Assembly: GCA_026545225.1 (NCBI GenBank)
Contig: CM048845.1
Coordinates: 106,955,533 to 107,019,532 of the forward strand
Source of the DNA: Cornus controversa
Taxonomy: Eukaryota > Streptophyta > Magnoliopsida > Cornales > Cornaceae
DNA: 64,000 nucleotides
Direction: 5' to 3'
Shown: positions 27,510 to 39,365 of the stretch, piece by piece
Position numbering within the stretch: position 1 is the first letter of the stretch
Layout of the letters: the number at the start of each line of letters is the position of its first letter
The notes under the pieces: generated by a model
What the model saw: the letters and a program-made list of their open reading frames with translations, nothing else
What the model was told of the DNA's origin: nothing
Database searches by the model: none
Translations under genes and position numbers: made by a program

Positions 27510-29390
27510 ATAGAGTAGTGTATGTGCTGGGGCTTCTTTTGGGGTGGGGAGGATGTAGCATAGGGATAGCCTTTGCTGATAGATACGAGGAGCACTGTAT
27601 GGGGCTGGTGTTACATTGGCACTGTAAAGAGAGAGATGGAAAATATTCTCTGCATAAAAAAGTATTCCATACATACACGAGAGTGAAGGGAGTTAGATAT
27701 ACGCAGTCTTATCTCGACATGCAAAGAGACTATTTTTCATTTCGTACTTGTGACTTTCAAGTTATAATAAAGCAAGTTTACCTTTTGGCCTTGGCCTCAT
27801 AAACGTGTTCCATATATGACATTTATAAATTTGAAAAAGGAATCGTTGTGATAAAGAGGAGCCAAACCTTTTCAAATGTGCCAGCCTAGAGCCCAATTAA
27901 GTTTCCTCTCATCTGTATTTAATTTCTTATCTTTTGGTTCTTTCTCCTTGTTTCTGGAGTATGGAGAATCTCTGTCTCATTTGGTACCCCACCAAATGCT
28001 GAAAAGCTCTGATCTCGTAAAGGTAAAAACAACACACACCAAATTATCATCCAGTGGGTGTTAGAATACACGACGAGGCTCTTTGGATCAATACTCAACA
28101 AAGTTGGAAAGGAATAAGATGCCTCTTTTCTTCTTCTTCTTCTTCCTGTTTATATATATATATATATGGAAAATGAGTAATGTCAAAGACTCCGAATCAA
28201 ACTACGCCGAAGATAATTTTATGTTAACGGAGTGATGACTTTTAACACCATAACATCATGTGATGGGACCTACCATCCCATTCACACCAAAATAAAATCT
28301 CGGACTCCAAATCATTAAGCTGGCATGACATCATGAATTATACAGAGTGAATTAAGGTGTGTTATATGATGTTAGGTTGGGTTTTCATTAAGCAATAGAA
28401 TCTGTACCGAACTCGTTCCATTTGGAAATAGCTTGAGGTTGAACCCAGAACTATGATTGGCTTGGGCCTGAGCCTCTACCTTGAGGGGAGCAGATCCATC
28501 CTATTCAAAACGTTATTGTGTAGTAGTACTTATGTTATCAATTAATTACATGTATAGATTGGCCACATACAAAAATCAAACATTCTTAGCAGGCTGTCCT
28601 TTGGAGAAAATTTGCCATGGAATATGTTATCAGTTAATCACATGTATAGATTCGCCACATACAAAACATAAGAAATCAAACATTTTTAGAAGAACTTCTT
28701 TTGAGAAAATTTGACATGAAATATGAGTACCGAGATTATACTCGAAGTCGTAACGCTTTACTTACGTCAAATCATTCAGCTTAAGTTATTGAGTAATACT
28801 ATATATATACTCATATAAGCTCAACACTCATCTCATTGGGATGCGATGTAAAACAAAAATCTCTAACAATATTGTCTATCATTTGATCAGTGAAATTTAA
28901 GACTGTTACAGCTATAAACTAACTCGAAGTTAAAATTTTCTATCGTTTGATTTTTCAAAACTAGTTTTTTCATAGATTTCAGCAAGGTGGTATTTTTGGT
29001 TATGTTGTAATTGTGGAGTGTATTTAGTCAACATGTTTAAGTTCTCATTAGAACAAAATTAGTGATAGTTTTTGTTTAATTAAATAAAAAATTAAGCACT
29101 AAATTTCAAAATAATCGAAGTTCCATGCTAGTTGAAAGTTTCTTCAATTATCATTTAAAATTTAAATATTTTACCTCATTTCTAAATAAAATTTATTATT
29201 TTAAGTGATATAATACTTCGAATTGTCTACTATTTACTTATTTTTTTGTTTTGTAGCAGGTGAAACACATCCTTCTAGAGGTTGGACAAAAAAACCAGCA
29301 AATGAAACGGTGTCCGTTTATGGACAAAAAGAAATTTATTGAAAAGACTAAAATACCCTCTGAAATGCCTCAAAACTTCACAATCTTCGG
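27510..29390. other. intergenic DNA between the secreted-protein gene and PIGF
   Basis: No gene is seen. A roughly 94-bp imperfect tandem duplication lies at 28533-28720 (TTATCARTTAATYACATGTA, ATAGATTSGCCACATACAAA, GAGAAAATTTGMCATGRAAT). TTC and AT microsatellites lie at 28128-28167. Confidence 0.45.
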
Positions 29391-29439
29391 AGTAACGAAC
29401 TGAGTCGACTCACTCTTACAAGCTTACCAGAAGAACAAA

Positions 29440-32400
29440 ATGGAGAAGAAGAATAAGAATCAACCCCTCAAAGCTTCACAATCTGGAAATGACGCCGTAC
29501 CACAGCCATCACCATCACCATCACCATCACAGGCCTTTTTGTTGCATCTGATATGTGGATTAGGGTTTGCATCAGCATTCTGGGTGGCCCAGAACCTCTA
29601 CTCCATTAACCTTGTCACATATACTTCTCAAACCCTACGTCTGATCTGGGTATACCATCACCATCATCATTCCACATTAGTTCATCTGATTCTCTCTTAT
29701 TTCATTTCATTTGATTGTAACTATATCTGGGTTTGAATTTTCAGGTTATTGAAGCCCCAATTGTCATCCTTCTTTACAGTCTTTTTCGACAAAATCCGAA
29801 TCAATGCTCGGTACTTCTTACTTTCTTAGTAATCTTTTGTTGTTGCTTATTTCAACTCTCGATTTGTTCTTATACCCTTTCTCTTGTATGTGTATGTGTA
29901 ATTCATAAAGGCTTGTTGTGTGGTTTGACAGTATTTGAAAGCTGTAGGACGAGGCATGTTGGGGCTTCCTGCTGGTTAGTCTTCAAATCTCAGCTGCTGC
30001 AGCGTGCAAAATATTTGCTCACACACATATAAGTTTACATGTGTACAAGAAGAGCGTATTTATTATATATGTTTGTGTATGTGTGCATTTATGTATCTAT
30101 GTTCGTTATTTGGTGTGAACAAAATTAAACAAAATGGTATTAGAATTCCGTGTTCTCTTGAGTTTAGCTGATAAAATTACAAAACTGAACATATAAGTTA
30201 TATAGCCTCTGTTTATTTGAAATGTTTTCTAGGATAAATTTGTCTTCAACAAATAATTTTTAGATTATGTGAAGTGATAATCTGTGTCAAATTTAATTGA
30301 AGTGATTTGATGGAAACAATTCCCGAGAAAAGAAAATTTATTCCCCTTTAATATTTCGTGAATATTTTTATCTTTCTCGGCAAAAGATATTCTATTGAAT
30401 CTTGAATTTAAAAATTTTTGGGATCTGTTTCCCTTCAAATTATGCACAGCCAAGCTGTATGATTAGATACCCATTGACATATTTGAGCGCTTTGTAGATT
30501 TTTCATGTAAATTGACATAACTTCTTGGTTTCACTAGTTTACGTTCTGTTTATTTTCTCTCTCTGTAAAAGGTGCTTAGCATAATGTGCTTTCATACCTG
30601 TAGGTGCTGTAGTGTGTGCGCTTGGAGCTATTGCTTTGGGGGCACCTGTTGGCTTTCGGTATGTGAAATATCAAATAAGGGGTTTATTGAATGAATTTCT
30701 GTTATCTTGATTTGGAAAACTGAATTTATTGTTGAGGTTGGAAGGAATGATTACTCATCATTCTGTTTCTTGATATATAAATATATTTTTCCTTTTTTGT
30801 AGGACACATACACAATTGCGCACACACGCAGACACATGCAAAAAAAGAAAAAAAACACTTTTCATCATCATCAGATACAGAAATACCTTTGATTTTTCAA
30901 AGGAATTATCCTATCTATTTATGGTTCCTATATATATACATATATATATTTGCTTGTTAATTACAGTTATAAAATTGCAACCAAGCATGGGGTAGCAATT
31001 CATCTGAGAATTCAGTTTCAAGATTCACTGCACTCTGCAAAGCTCAACCATGATTTAAAAACAGAAACTATCCAGAGGACCCAATTTTTTTTTTTACTAT
31101 GACCATTATAAGTATGGATACAATTTTCTTTATCCTTGTTACATGATGTATGATAAAAGCATGTATTGATTTTGAAAGGTTTTTGTTGGAAGCAGATACT
31201 TTGCAAAGACTCTCAACTGGTCTCTTCTTATGTCACTGTTAACTGTGAGTATCAATTTAGCTACTACCTTTCATTTTGCAATATCTCTCTAGCTATTCAT
31301 TGTGTATGGAATTAAAATTGGATATCTTCAGCTTCTACTAGTGGGTTGTTTGTTAACTTTCAGTGGTTTCTCTATTAGGGTTTTTGCTAAAATCATAATT
31401 AGTTACCACTTAAAAAATAGTTTTTTACTAATAGTGGATCTTAATTTTCTCTTAGAGGTACTTGGCTTATCACTTCCTAGTTCCTACTTCAGAATGTCAG
31501 CAACAATTTTTCCCCAAAATGATCTTCCTCAAGTAATTAGGTAGACCATTTAGAATTCTCTCTTACTCACTAGACATGAATATATACCACAAATTTTGTT
31601 TATACCTCTCAATAGTTTCAACTTTGAAAAGCTACAAAAATTGTAGCAGAACTGGTCATAGCAGGGCGAAGCAATTGTCTGCCGTCTGTAGTTTTCTTTA
31701 TCAAGTTCAAAACAACAAGTAGAAGTATGAATTGAAGCATCAATTTTGTGTCCTTAAATACCTTTGGAGACTTCCTGGTTTTAGTCATGCCATAAAGCAT
31801 GAGGTCAATGCAGCGAGCTGCACAAGCTGTCCAACACAAATTTTAAGTATTAATATTTTCCCTGCAACTTTAAGTGCAATCTCATTGTCTGTCGTCACTT
31901 AAGTAACATACTGTTCCCCAATTTTTTTCTACATCTTGAGAAACACCAAAATAATACTCAACAATTCTGCTTGGCACATAAGAGGCATCAATGGAATTAT
32001 AAGACACTGTATCCTTGTTATAATATATTAAGAAATTAGTCATGTGTTTCATAGTCAGGCTACTCTAACCACAATACTTGTTCTGTCATACCCTCTCTCT
32101 CTCTCTCCCCCTTCCCATATGCTTCCAGAAGGATTCTATTCACTCTTTCATAGCTTCATATCTGCAGGCAAGTAAATTTACGAGACCTCGTAAGCACTAG
32201 GTTCTTTTATGTGTTTATCTTCTACATAAAATGATGCATGGTTAAACTGTATATACTTTGAAAAAGGCATTGCCAACTTGTGCCTTAACCTCCTCTTGTG
32301 TTTCTTATTAATTTTTGGTTGCTTGCAACTTTTACTTTCTTGGAGTTCTGAATCAAAAACCTTCAAGCTAGCTTCAGGGATTTGTTGATTTAACCATTGA

Positions 32401-35400
32401 TGGCGAATCCTACCAGCATCACGAACATTACGTGATCGACTAAACCAAGTGCAATACCTCTACCATCACCGGAGCTACCTTGTCCCTGCATATTGCCACT
32501 ATTTCCCTGCTGCACTGGAATGTCTAGAAGGAGAAGAACTGCCTTTGCCTCATATTCTAATTGTTCCATTAGCTGTACTAAACCTTTTTATCTACTTTCT
32601 TTCATCTTGCAGCTTCAAACTTTCTTATCAGGCCATAGTTCCATAGCCATCTGTGGCTTCGAATTAGTGTTATCTCCTGTATCAACAAAGTCTTCATAAT
32701 TATCACCATCACCTCTCCCTTCACCAATGCATGGTGCATTGGTAAAATACTCGGTCTATGAGAATGCGGGTTTGAATCCTGAAAGCAGCCACTTTGTGCA
32801 AAGTAATGTCAAATGTTGTGTTTGTATCCAGTCCACCCCTCCCATCACCCTCAATTAATGCAAACCACACTGGGTAATGTCCCTTAGCAGTCCCCTTCAA
32901 TTGAATCTCCAATTATTTTCTCTTTTTTAGTTTGTCTCTCATTTTCACCTTACTCTCTTTATGATGTTTCATCATTTACTCTCTAACTTCTATCAAACAC
33001 GTTCTATGGTGTCACATTGGTTATGTAACTTGCCAAAGTGTTTTTTCAAACATGTGGTGCCAACTTTAAAATCATCCCACAAAACTTACAAACCATATAA
33101 TGTCTATCACCTTTAATAAGGCTTGCAAATTTTCAGCCAATATTATCTCTTGAATTGGTACTATCTTCCTTGTCATGTTGACTTGACATTCTCAATTATC
33201 CATGAAAATCACGTATTCAAAATCAATCATATAATTTAAATTATGAATTGAAATTTGAAAATTTTAAATGAATTAACATATATAATTTTCACGTAAATAC
33301 TAATTAGTAATATAGTATGTATTGTGGTAAGTTGTTTACTAAATTAGTATACTAATTAGTAATCTAAATATCTAATAAAATAGTTGTCTATTAGTTTATG
33401 TACTTTATGGTTTATTACTTTATATGTTAGGGTTAACTCAGGTTAAGCTACCCTCCCCACCTTTTCCCCATTTTTTACAAGACAAATACACCCTTAAGAC
33501 ATCACTTCTAAGCCTTTTAATGTAAGGATTATTTAAGTCATATTACACTAAACAAAACCTAGCTATTTTAGTGAAGGACTAATTGATAAAAATACTCAAT
33601 TTTCTTTATTTTTGCTTGATGAACCAGGGGAAAAATAGTACTTCTGTTTCCAAATTGCTTCCCTGTCTGCTTAAGACTTCCATGGATTCCGATGACTTCC
33701 CTCTCGCCAATGCCCATATCGTTTATTCCAGTGGCTCTCCTCTCTTCTCTCCCCTACCCCATCTCGTTTCTTCCTTCTCTCTCTCTTCCTTCCATTTGGT
33801 TTTAACAGTTAGTGTAAGAGCTGGAATTTAATTCATATTTGCATATTCCGAGAATTAGTTTAATATTTGTGAGGGTCTGGCTTTCAGATATGAGCATAAT
33901 GTTACAAACATGGTAGTCATAGAAGATGACATCACAGATTTCTGATTTTGTGAGAAAGAAGACTAGTTTTTTTTTATAGTATTTATTCTTTAATTAGTAA
34001 CTTAGTCTTTTGTATTGACTATTTATTATTTAGTAACAAAAAATTATTCATGCCACCACCGAGTCATTAGATCAAGAGGTATGAGTGGTTTAGTGTTCAA
34101 GTCGCCATAGGGACAATAGTGGGTAGTGTGTGCGTGTGTGAGTTTCTTGCCTAAAAGAAAGAAAAAAAAAATTATTCAAGCCCTAGGAGTTATGAATATT
34201 AAAGATCAAACTGTCAATATGTTAGGCAAATATGCAGCATCAATATAATACTCAACAATGTATAATATATTAAACAAGTATACAATATTAATATAATATT
34301 CAAATTTCCATACTTTCAAGAATAACATTGAACTATATGCTGAAGTATTGAACTTGTAATATTGTTAATAATTAAACTTTAGGAGAACAATAAGTTTATA
34401 AATATAATAAAAATAGGTAAATAAGAATAATCATGCATCAAGATCTATATCAAATAAAAATTATAAAAGAGAAATAAATATTATAGAAGAAGAATAATGA
34501 AATCAGAAAACCAACTATGATAAAATCAACAATAAAAATTAAATTAAATAAAAAAGAATGACTCCAAACATCATCCAATAATAAAAAAGGAGTATCAACA
34601 ATATTTTTTACAACTTACAAGTATAGATCTGAAAAGAATAAAAAGAAAAATCATACATATAAGCAACTTATCGTTCAATGAAAAATGTGAATCAAATTAG
34701 AAGAATTATAGATCAGAACAAGATCCACCAGCAATTTCTCATATTTTAACAGTGAACACTAAATCTAGGTAAGACTAGTGTAAATAAATTGAAGAAATTA
34801 TAAAGAAAAAAGTTTAAGCTTATTGAATGAATGAGATGTTCGAAGCTGTTGATTCAATATTCAAGTTTAGACCTCATGTACTGTAAGTTTTGGAAAGTAC
34901 GTTCACGATTATAATTTTTTTTTTTTTCTTGAAGAGTTTGGAACCTGAAATTGTGAAAAGGAAGAAAAAATGTGGTTCAAAACATTGATGGCCAAAACTT
35001 CTGCGATGGTCTGATGCAGAGTATTCAGGCCATTTACGATCGTGAAATTCAGAAGAACTGAGATAAACAGCCTGCAATGTTATCGCCACTTGGTGATACC
35101 ATTATGTAACAGTTGTTACTTTAATCCTTAGTTCCAACTCACATACGAGTTGACTTTTGCTGTATCCTCATTTTGGTTATGTATGATTACATATATTGAT
35201 GTACTTAAGTACTTGTGTTTTGCAGTTTGTTCCTGCAGCCTCTGTTTTTGGTTCATCATGGACTGACTGGCAGCGAATATTTGCACACACGAAGTATGTT
35301 CTCTCGTCTTATTTGGTGGTTCATCCTCATGTTCGGAAAAAAATGGCAGCTGTTCTTGTTGCAGTATCTTTTTCATTTTGCTGTATATAATTATAATTAT

Positions 35401-36560
35401 CATTGTATTTTGGTACATGGAAGTGTTATTATGCATTTACTATCCCTTTGGTCAGTTAATATATATTGTGTTATTTTTATGATGTTTCACATTATTCACT
35501 CGCAGGCCAATTGGATCTATAGATTATATGATCTGTCTGCCTGCACATGGAGCTGTAATTGGAGCTTGGTTTGGGGCGTGGCCTATGCCACTTGATTGGG
35601 AAAGGCCATGGCAGGTACTATTTCCTTCCTATTGCTTCTAATATATTAAAACTGAATACAGTTTCCTGTTAATTTCCTATTTCTTTGCTTGTCTGCAATT
35701 TTTTTAACTCTGGGGATCATATTTTTCTTCTTCAATTCATTTTTATCTAGAGAGATGGTTGATCAATGATTACTAGTATGATTTCTGTGTTTTGCTCACT
35801 TCCTGTGTGTGTGTGTCCGTCCCCCCCACCCCTTAACAGACACACACACAACTGATACATTTTAGTTGTGTTGTTATGTTACATTTTAATATTTAACATA
35901 GTGAAGGGTCATAGCAAGCATTTCCCTCAGAAATGAGGCACAATAGTAATTACCTTCTAATCTTCAATTTGCTCTGGTTATAGCACACTAATGCTCCTCA
36001 CTCTAATCGCTGTTAATTTGTAGTGTTCCTTGTTATGAAAACTCACTAGACCAGAAAAAGGAGCCACTGGTTATGTGTATCATCTATGTTACTCTGATTT
36101 AGATCTAGATCTATATTGGTACCTATTTTCACTTTCAGAAAATTAGGATGGTTTAATACATACTGGTTATGTGCATAAATAATAGTTAACCATACATTTC
36201 TCTTTACATTAAGACTATAAGCTAATTATACCTTATTTGTGTTGCTTTGACAGTCCCAATATTGTTTTATGGCATTATAGGTCATAAGAACAATTTTTGT
36301 GTCTTGGCCTTTCTGCTTAAACTTGCGCTTGTTGGTTCAAATATTGCCATACTTGATTGCTTAACAGGCCATTTCATCACCTGGTTTAATCTGTTGTTGG
36401 GTTTTCTTCGATTCTGATACCTGGATCTATTAATTCTTGTTTGTAGGAATGGCCCATTTGTGTTAGTTATGGAGCTATGGCCGGGTACTGGGTTTCAATG
36501 GTGGTATCTTTTGGATATGTACTCTTGCGAGGTGGGAGGCATCACGTCAAAGGGGACTAA
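29440..36560 (+). CDS. PIGF: GPI-anchor biosynthesis protein PIG-F
   Basis: PIG-F is a multi-pass ER membrane subunit that partners the phosphoethanolamine transferases PIG-O and PIG-G in adding ethanolamine phosphate to GPI mannoses. Eight exons join in frame: 29440-29649, 29745-29810, 29932-29974, 30604-30658, 31196-31244, 35226-35293, 35506-35614 and 36447-36560, all GT-AG, giving 237 aa (human PIG-F is about 219). Hydrophobic spans include FLLHLICGLGFASAFWV (32-48), VIEAPIVILLYSLF and AVVCALGAIALGAPVGF. The C-terminal half has the family signatures FGSSWTDWQ, DYMICLPAHGAVIGAWFGAW, PLDWERPWQEWPI and a final GRHHVKGD. The N-terminus is polar with a short Pro-Ser repeat. Intron 5 is nearly 4 kb and holds a hAT relic and SINEs. 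The start is the first Met of the exon. Nothing is missing. Confidence 0.92.
31600..33180 (-). mobile_element. decayed hAT transposon inside PIGF intron 5
   Basis: On the minus strand, 31618-31839 encodes a DUF659/hAT-like stretch (WTACAARCIDLML, then LLRPAMTSSATIFVA) matching the CAAHCLDLML and RPGVTRFATSFLTL pattern of plant hAT transposases. Upstream on that strand (about 33045-33150) HYMVCKFCG resembles a BED zinc finger, though its later His ligands lie beyond an in-frame stop. A middle tract near 32178-32420 reads SRNVRDAGRIRHQWLNQQ. Several stops and frameshifts separate these pieces and the catalytic C-terminus is not found, so it is a pseudogene fragment. It runs opposite to PIGF and is removed by splicing. 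Confidence 0.7.
32729..32888 (+). mobile_element. Au-like SINE nested in the hAT relic
   Basis: The block reads GCATTGGTAAAATACTCGGT, then GCGGGTTTGAATCCTGAAAG (tRNA B-box-like), then CAGCCACTTTGTGCAAAGTA and near the end CACACTGGGTAATGTCCCTT. This order matches the widespread plant Au SINE (AACAGCCTCTTTGC..., ...GTGCACTGGGTACGCCCTT). It is diverged and therefore old, yet younger than the hAT copy around it. Confidence 0.65.
34051..34165 (+). mobile_element. tRNA-derived SINE in PIGF intron 5
   Basis: It begins TGCCACCACCGAGTCATTAG and contains GAGTGGTTTAGTGTTCAAGT (B-box GTTCAAGTC), then GTGTGTGAGTTTCTTGCC and an AAAGAAAGAAAAA tail. An exact duplication AAAAAATTATTCA flanks it (34038-34050 and about 34166-34178). 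Same family as the copies at 22222 and 36990. Confidence 0.7.
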
Positions 36561-38230
36561 TCAGCTAGGATAAGTCATCAAATTGGAGGATTTGTGAACT
36601 ATACACTAACCCAAAATTGCAAATCAGAGTTTCACTTGTTTGACCTACATGCTTATCAATTTGAAGAGGAATATGGTCTACATATGACACTTTTTTCCTA
36701 CACTATTTATACTTGTGTAAATTTTGGTTTACGAAAATTTTTAACCTTTCAGTGTAGATGACTTTTGTTTTAACTCGGTAAATAGCTATTTCATGATCCC
36801 TGTTCTTCTGGAACCAGTCATTTAAAGTTTTAAATCACAATTCATCTGGTCCATTCAGGCGATGAGCATCATCATTTTATTCGGTTACATCTGTGCCTGG
36901 ATGGGAAGGAGTTACTGTTCTGCTTTTCCTGGTAAATTGTTGTACAATCAGGAACTAGATTAGTGTTTCTTTATCAATTCAACTTTGTCGTGAAGGAGCC
37001 TTTTGTTCAAGTGGTTATCTCCTCTTCAAATAGAAGGTCGAGTGTTCAAGACTCTTGGAAGGCAATAGTGGGTGAGTGCGCAACTTACCTTTAAAAAAGA
37101 AAAAAGAAGAATAGAGATATCCAAGTATCTTTGAATTTTTTGGATTTTGAATCTTCTGTTCAATGATCTGAACTTTTTTCTTTGTTTAATTATTTGATGA
37201 ACTTGGCAGAAGTGATGTGTGGTTGATCTCCTTTGTGATTGTTGGCCTGCACGACCAGTCATAAAATTTACTGCCTAATTTTAGACCCATAGCATAAGGA
37301 TTTCTTCGAGGAACATGGCTGTTTTTCTGATTAAGATGGACTTTGTATGCGATAAAACAATTGACAAACCATTGTGATCTCAAGAATATGTGAAGTGATT
37401 CTCTCCAGTGAAAATGTCGTCAAAGCACTTCAAAATGGGCAAAAACACAGCATTAAGTCACCACTTGGTGTCATTTCACAAATGGTTAGACAACATTTTA
37501 GAAGAGAGAACTTTTGTCGTCAACATTGCTAATGAATCACTTGGCACTATGTGTGGACTGGACTGCATTTGCAATTTTAGAATAGAGGAAGTTAGATCCA
37601 CTTTTAGTTGAGATGAATATTTTTTTCAATACAGAACCTAAAAAACATGGAACACTAAGATTCAGAATGTAATATTCTATTCCTTTCCTTGGTTTTCTTG
37701 GCATCCAAACAGAGGCTGAAAGAAAGGGATAAGATGGAAAAGAGAGGTCGGTAGGTCACTGCCATTTGCATTGGTGCAATCCATCTCATAGGAAAAGTTT
37801 ACCTCAAAGGCTCTCAACTTTCACCTTATCAACAGTTAGGTGGAGCTTCGTCTGAAACCACCAACACAGGCTAGGCTAGTGAGCAAGCCGAGCTCAGCCG
37901 AGTCGAGCCATTTCGCTGGTTTGAGCGGAGTTGGCAAGGCGGGAATTTTGCTGGCACGTGACGGTATTCGTTAGTTCTGTTAGCCTCCAATTCGCAAATG
38001 CTCAGGTTTTGTTAAGTTCGCGTTCTTATCACGCCATGTCATAATACCAATGCGTTGTCTCGTAAGTGAAAGTACCAAAATGCACTAATTTTCAACATTT
38101 AACGTGCTATGATTGGCTGTTTGCGGCTCAGCATCGTCTCGCGAACAGACTCCGACACGTCATCTGAGTGCGCATCCTCATTGGCTCCCACGTGGCTCTT
38201 GCGGGCCCCACCACCGAACCCTTTAAAAAC
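36561..38230. other. intergenic DNA between PIGF and the RING gene
   Basis: It holds the PIGF 3' UTR region, a SINE copy at 36990, GAGCYGAGC-type words of a dispersed repeat at 37875-37920, and the RING gene promoter. No gene is seen; the open frame 37408-37611 has no domain. Confidence 0.4.
36990..37107 (+). mobile_element. tRNA-derived SINE downstream of PIGF
   Basis: It contains TGTTCAAGTGGTTATCTCCT, GGTCGAGTGTTCAAGACTCT (B-box-like), GGCAATAGTGGGTGAGTG and an AAAAAAGAAAAAAG tail. The shared CAATAGTGGGT block links it to the SINE at 34051. Confidence 0.6.
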
Positions 38231-38249
38231 TCTCATAGCCATAAGCGCC

Positions 38250-39352
38250 AAAAATCCCTCTCTTCTCTCTCTCTCTCTCTCTCTACACTTGCTTTTAAAT
38301 CCTCTCCGATCAAAAGCATCACAGTAAGAACTCTTCTAAAACCCCAAAATGAACCATTTCTGAATTTCATTTCTTTCTCACTCTCTCTCTCTATATATGT
38401 ATGTAGATATATGTATATGTACTGTTTCAATTTTATCTGAACCCTGAATATTTTGATTTTAATTTATCGATTGCATTTCTTGATGTGTCAAGATTGTGGT
38501 CTTCTGCGATTCTATATGATACGGATATGCAGTTTCATCTATAGATAACGCACTTTCGGTGTTCGATCCTTTTATTCCATGTTTGTATGTATGGTTCATG
38601 ATTGCTGAGATCATCTATCTTGATTTTTCTTTATCTGCTACCTCGAATTTGGTTTGTTGATCTTTTTTACTTGTCTCGAGAGTTAAAGACACAGTCGTTT
38701 GTTTGCATCTACATTAGTTTGATTATTTTGTTTAATCTTTGAAGCAGGTCTCTTCTGGGTTATTTTTCTTTTTCAGTTTCTTCTTTTCCTTTTCACACTT
38801 GGGGTGTCGGATTTTTGCTTTTGATGATTTCTGCATTGCTTGTCATTAGTATTTGCTTTTTGGGTTTTGTTGTGTTTTCTTTTTGGTTGATTAAAACAGT
38901 AGCCAATTTTGTTTTCTGAGATCATAGACTCATAGTTGTGTTTAACCCATTTCTAATTCAAGAACAAGATTTACAGGAATTATTTTTGTGTTGATAACCT
39001 TGATATTTAGGGTTTCTGTGGACCTAATTGAGTTGTGGACAAATTTAAAGGACGGCTAAATGTAGCTAAAAAACGTTACACACCCACACGAGCAATCCCT
39101 GTGAATGTGATTAAAATTCAGTTGCTGCAAAATACTTTATGAAAAGACTTGCAATTGATGTCCAAAAAAGGAAAAAGAAAAATTGCATAGTATATGAATC
39201 AATCACAATTTTGTGACGTTGGATAAATTTATTCTTCATTATTTTTTGCGAACTTCCTTACTCGTCTGTGCTGCTCCATAAACTATCCTATTTACTGATG
39301 AAATTGAAAATTTTGAGTGGCTTTCTCATCTCATTTTTTGTTTCTTATTCAG
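38250..39352 (+). other. 5' leader exon and leader intron of the RING gene
   Basis: A CT-rich leader with a (CT)n run at 38263-38284 precedes a consensus donor ACA|GTAAGA at 38323/38324. The acceptor TTCTTATTCAG ends at 39352, 13 bases before the start codon, so a 1.03-kb intron lies in the 5' UTR. An in-frame TAA directly before GTA-ATG fixes the start. Confidence 0.6.
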
Positions 39353-39365
39353 TATTGACTAAGTA

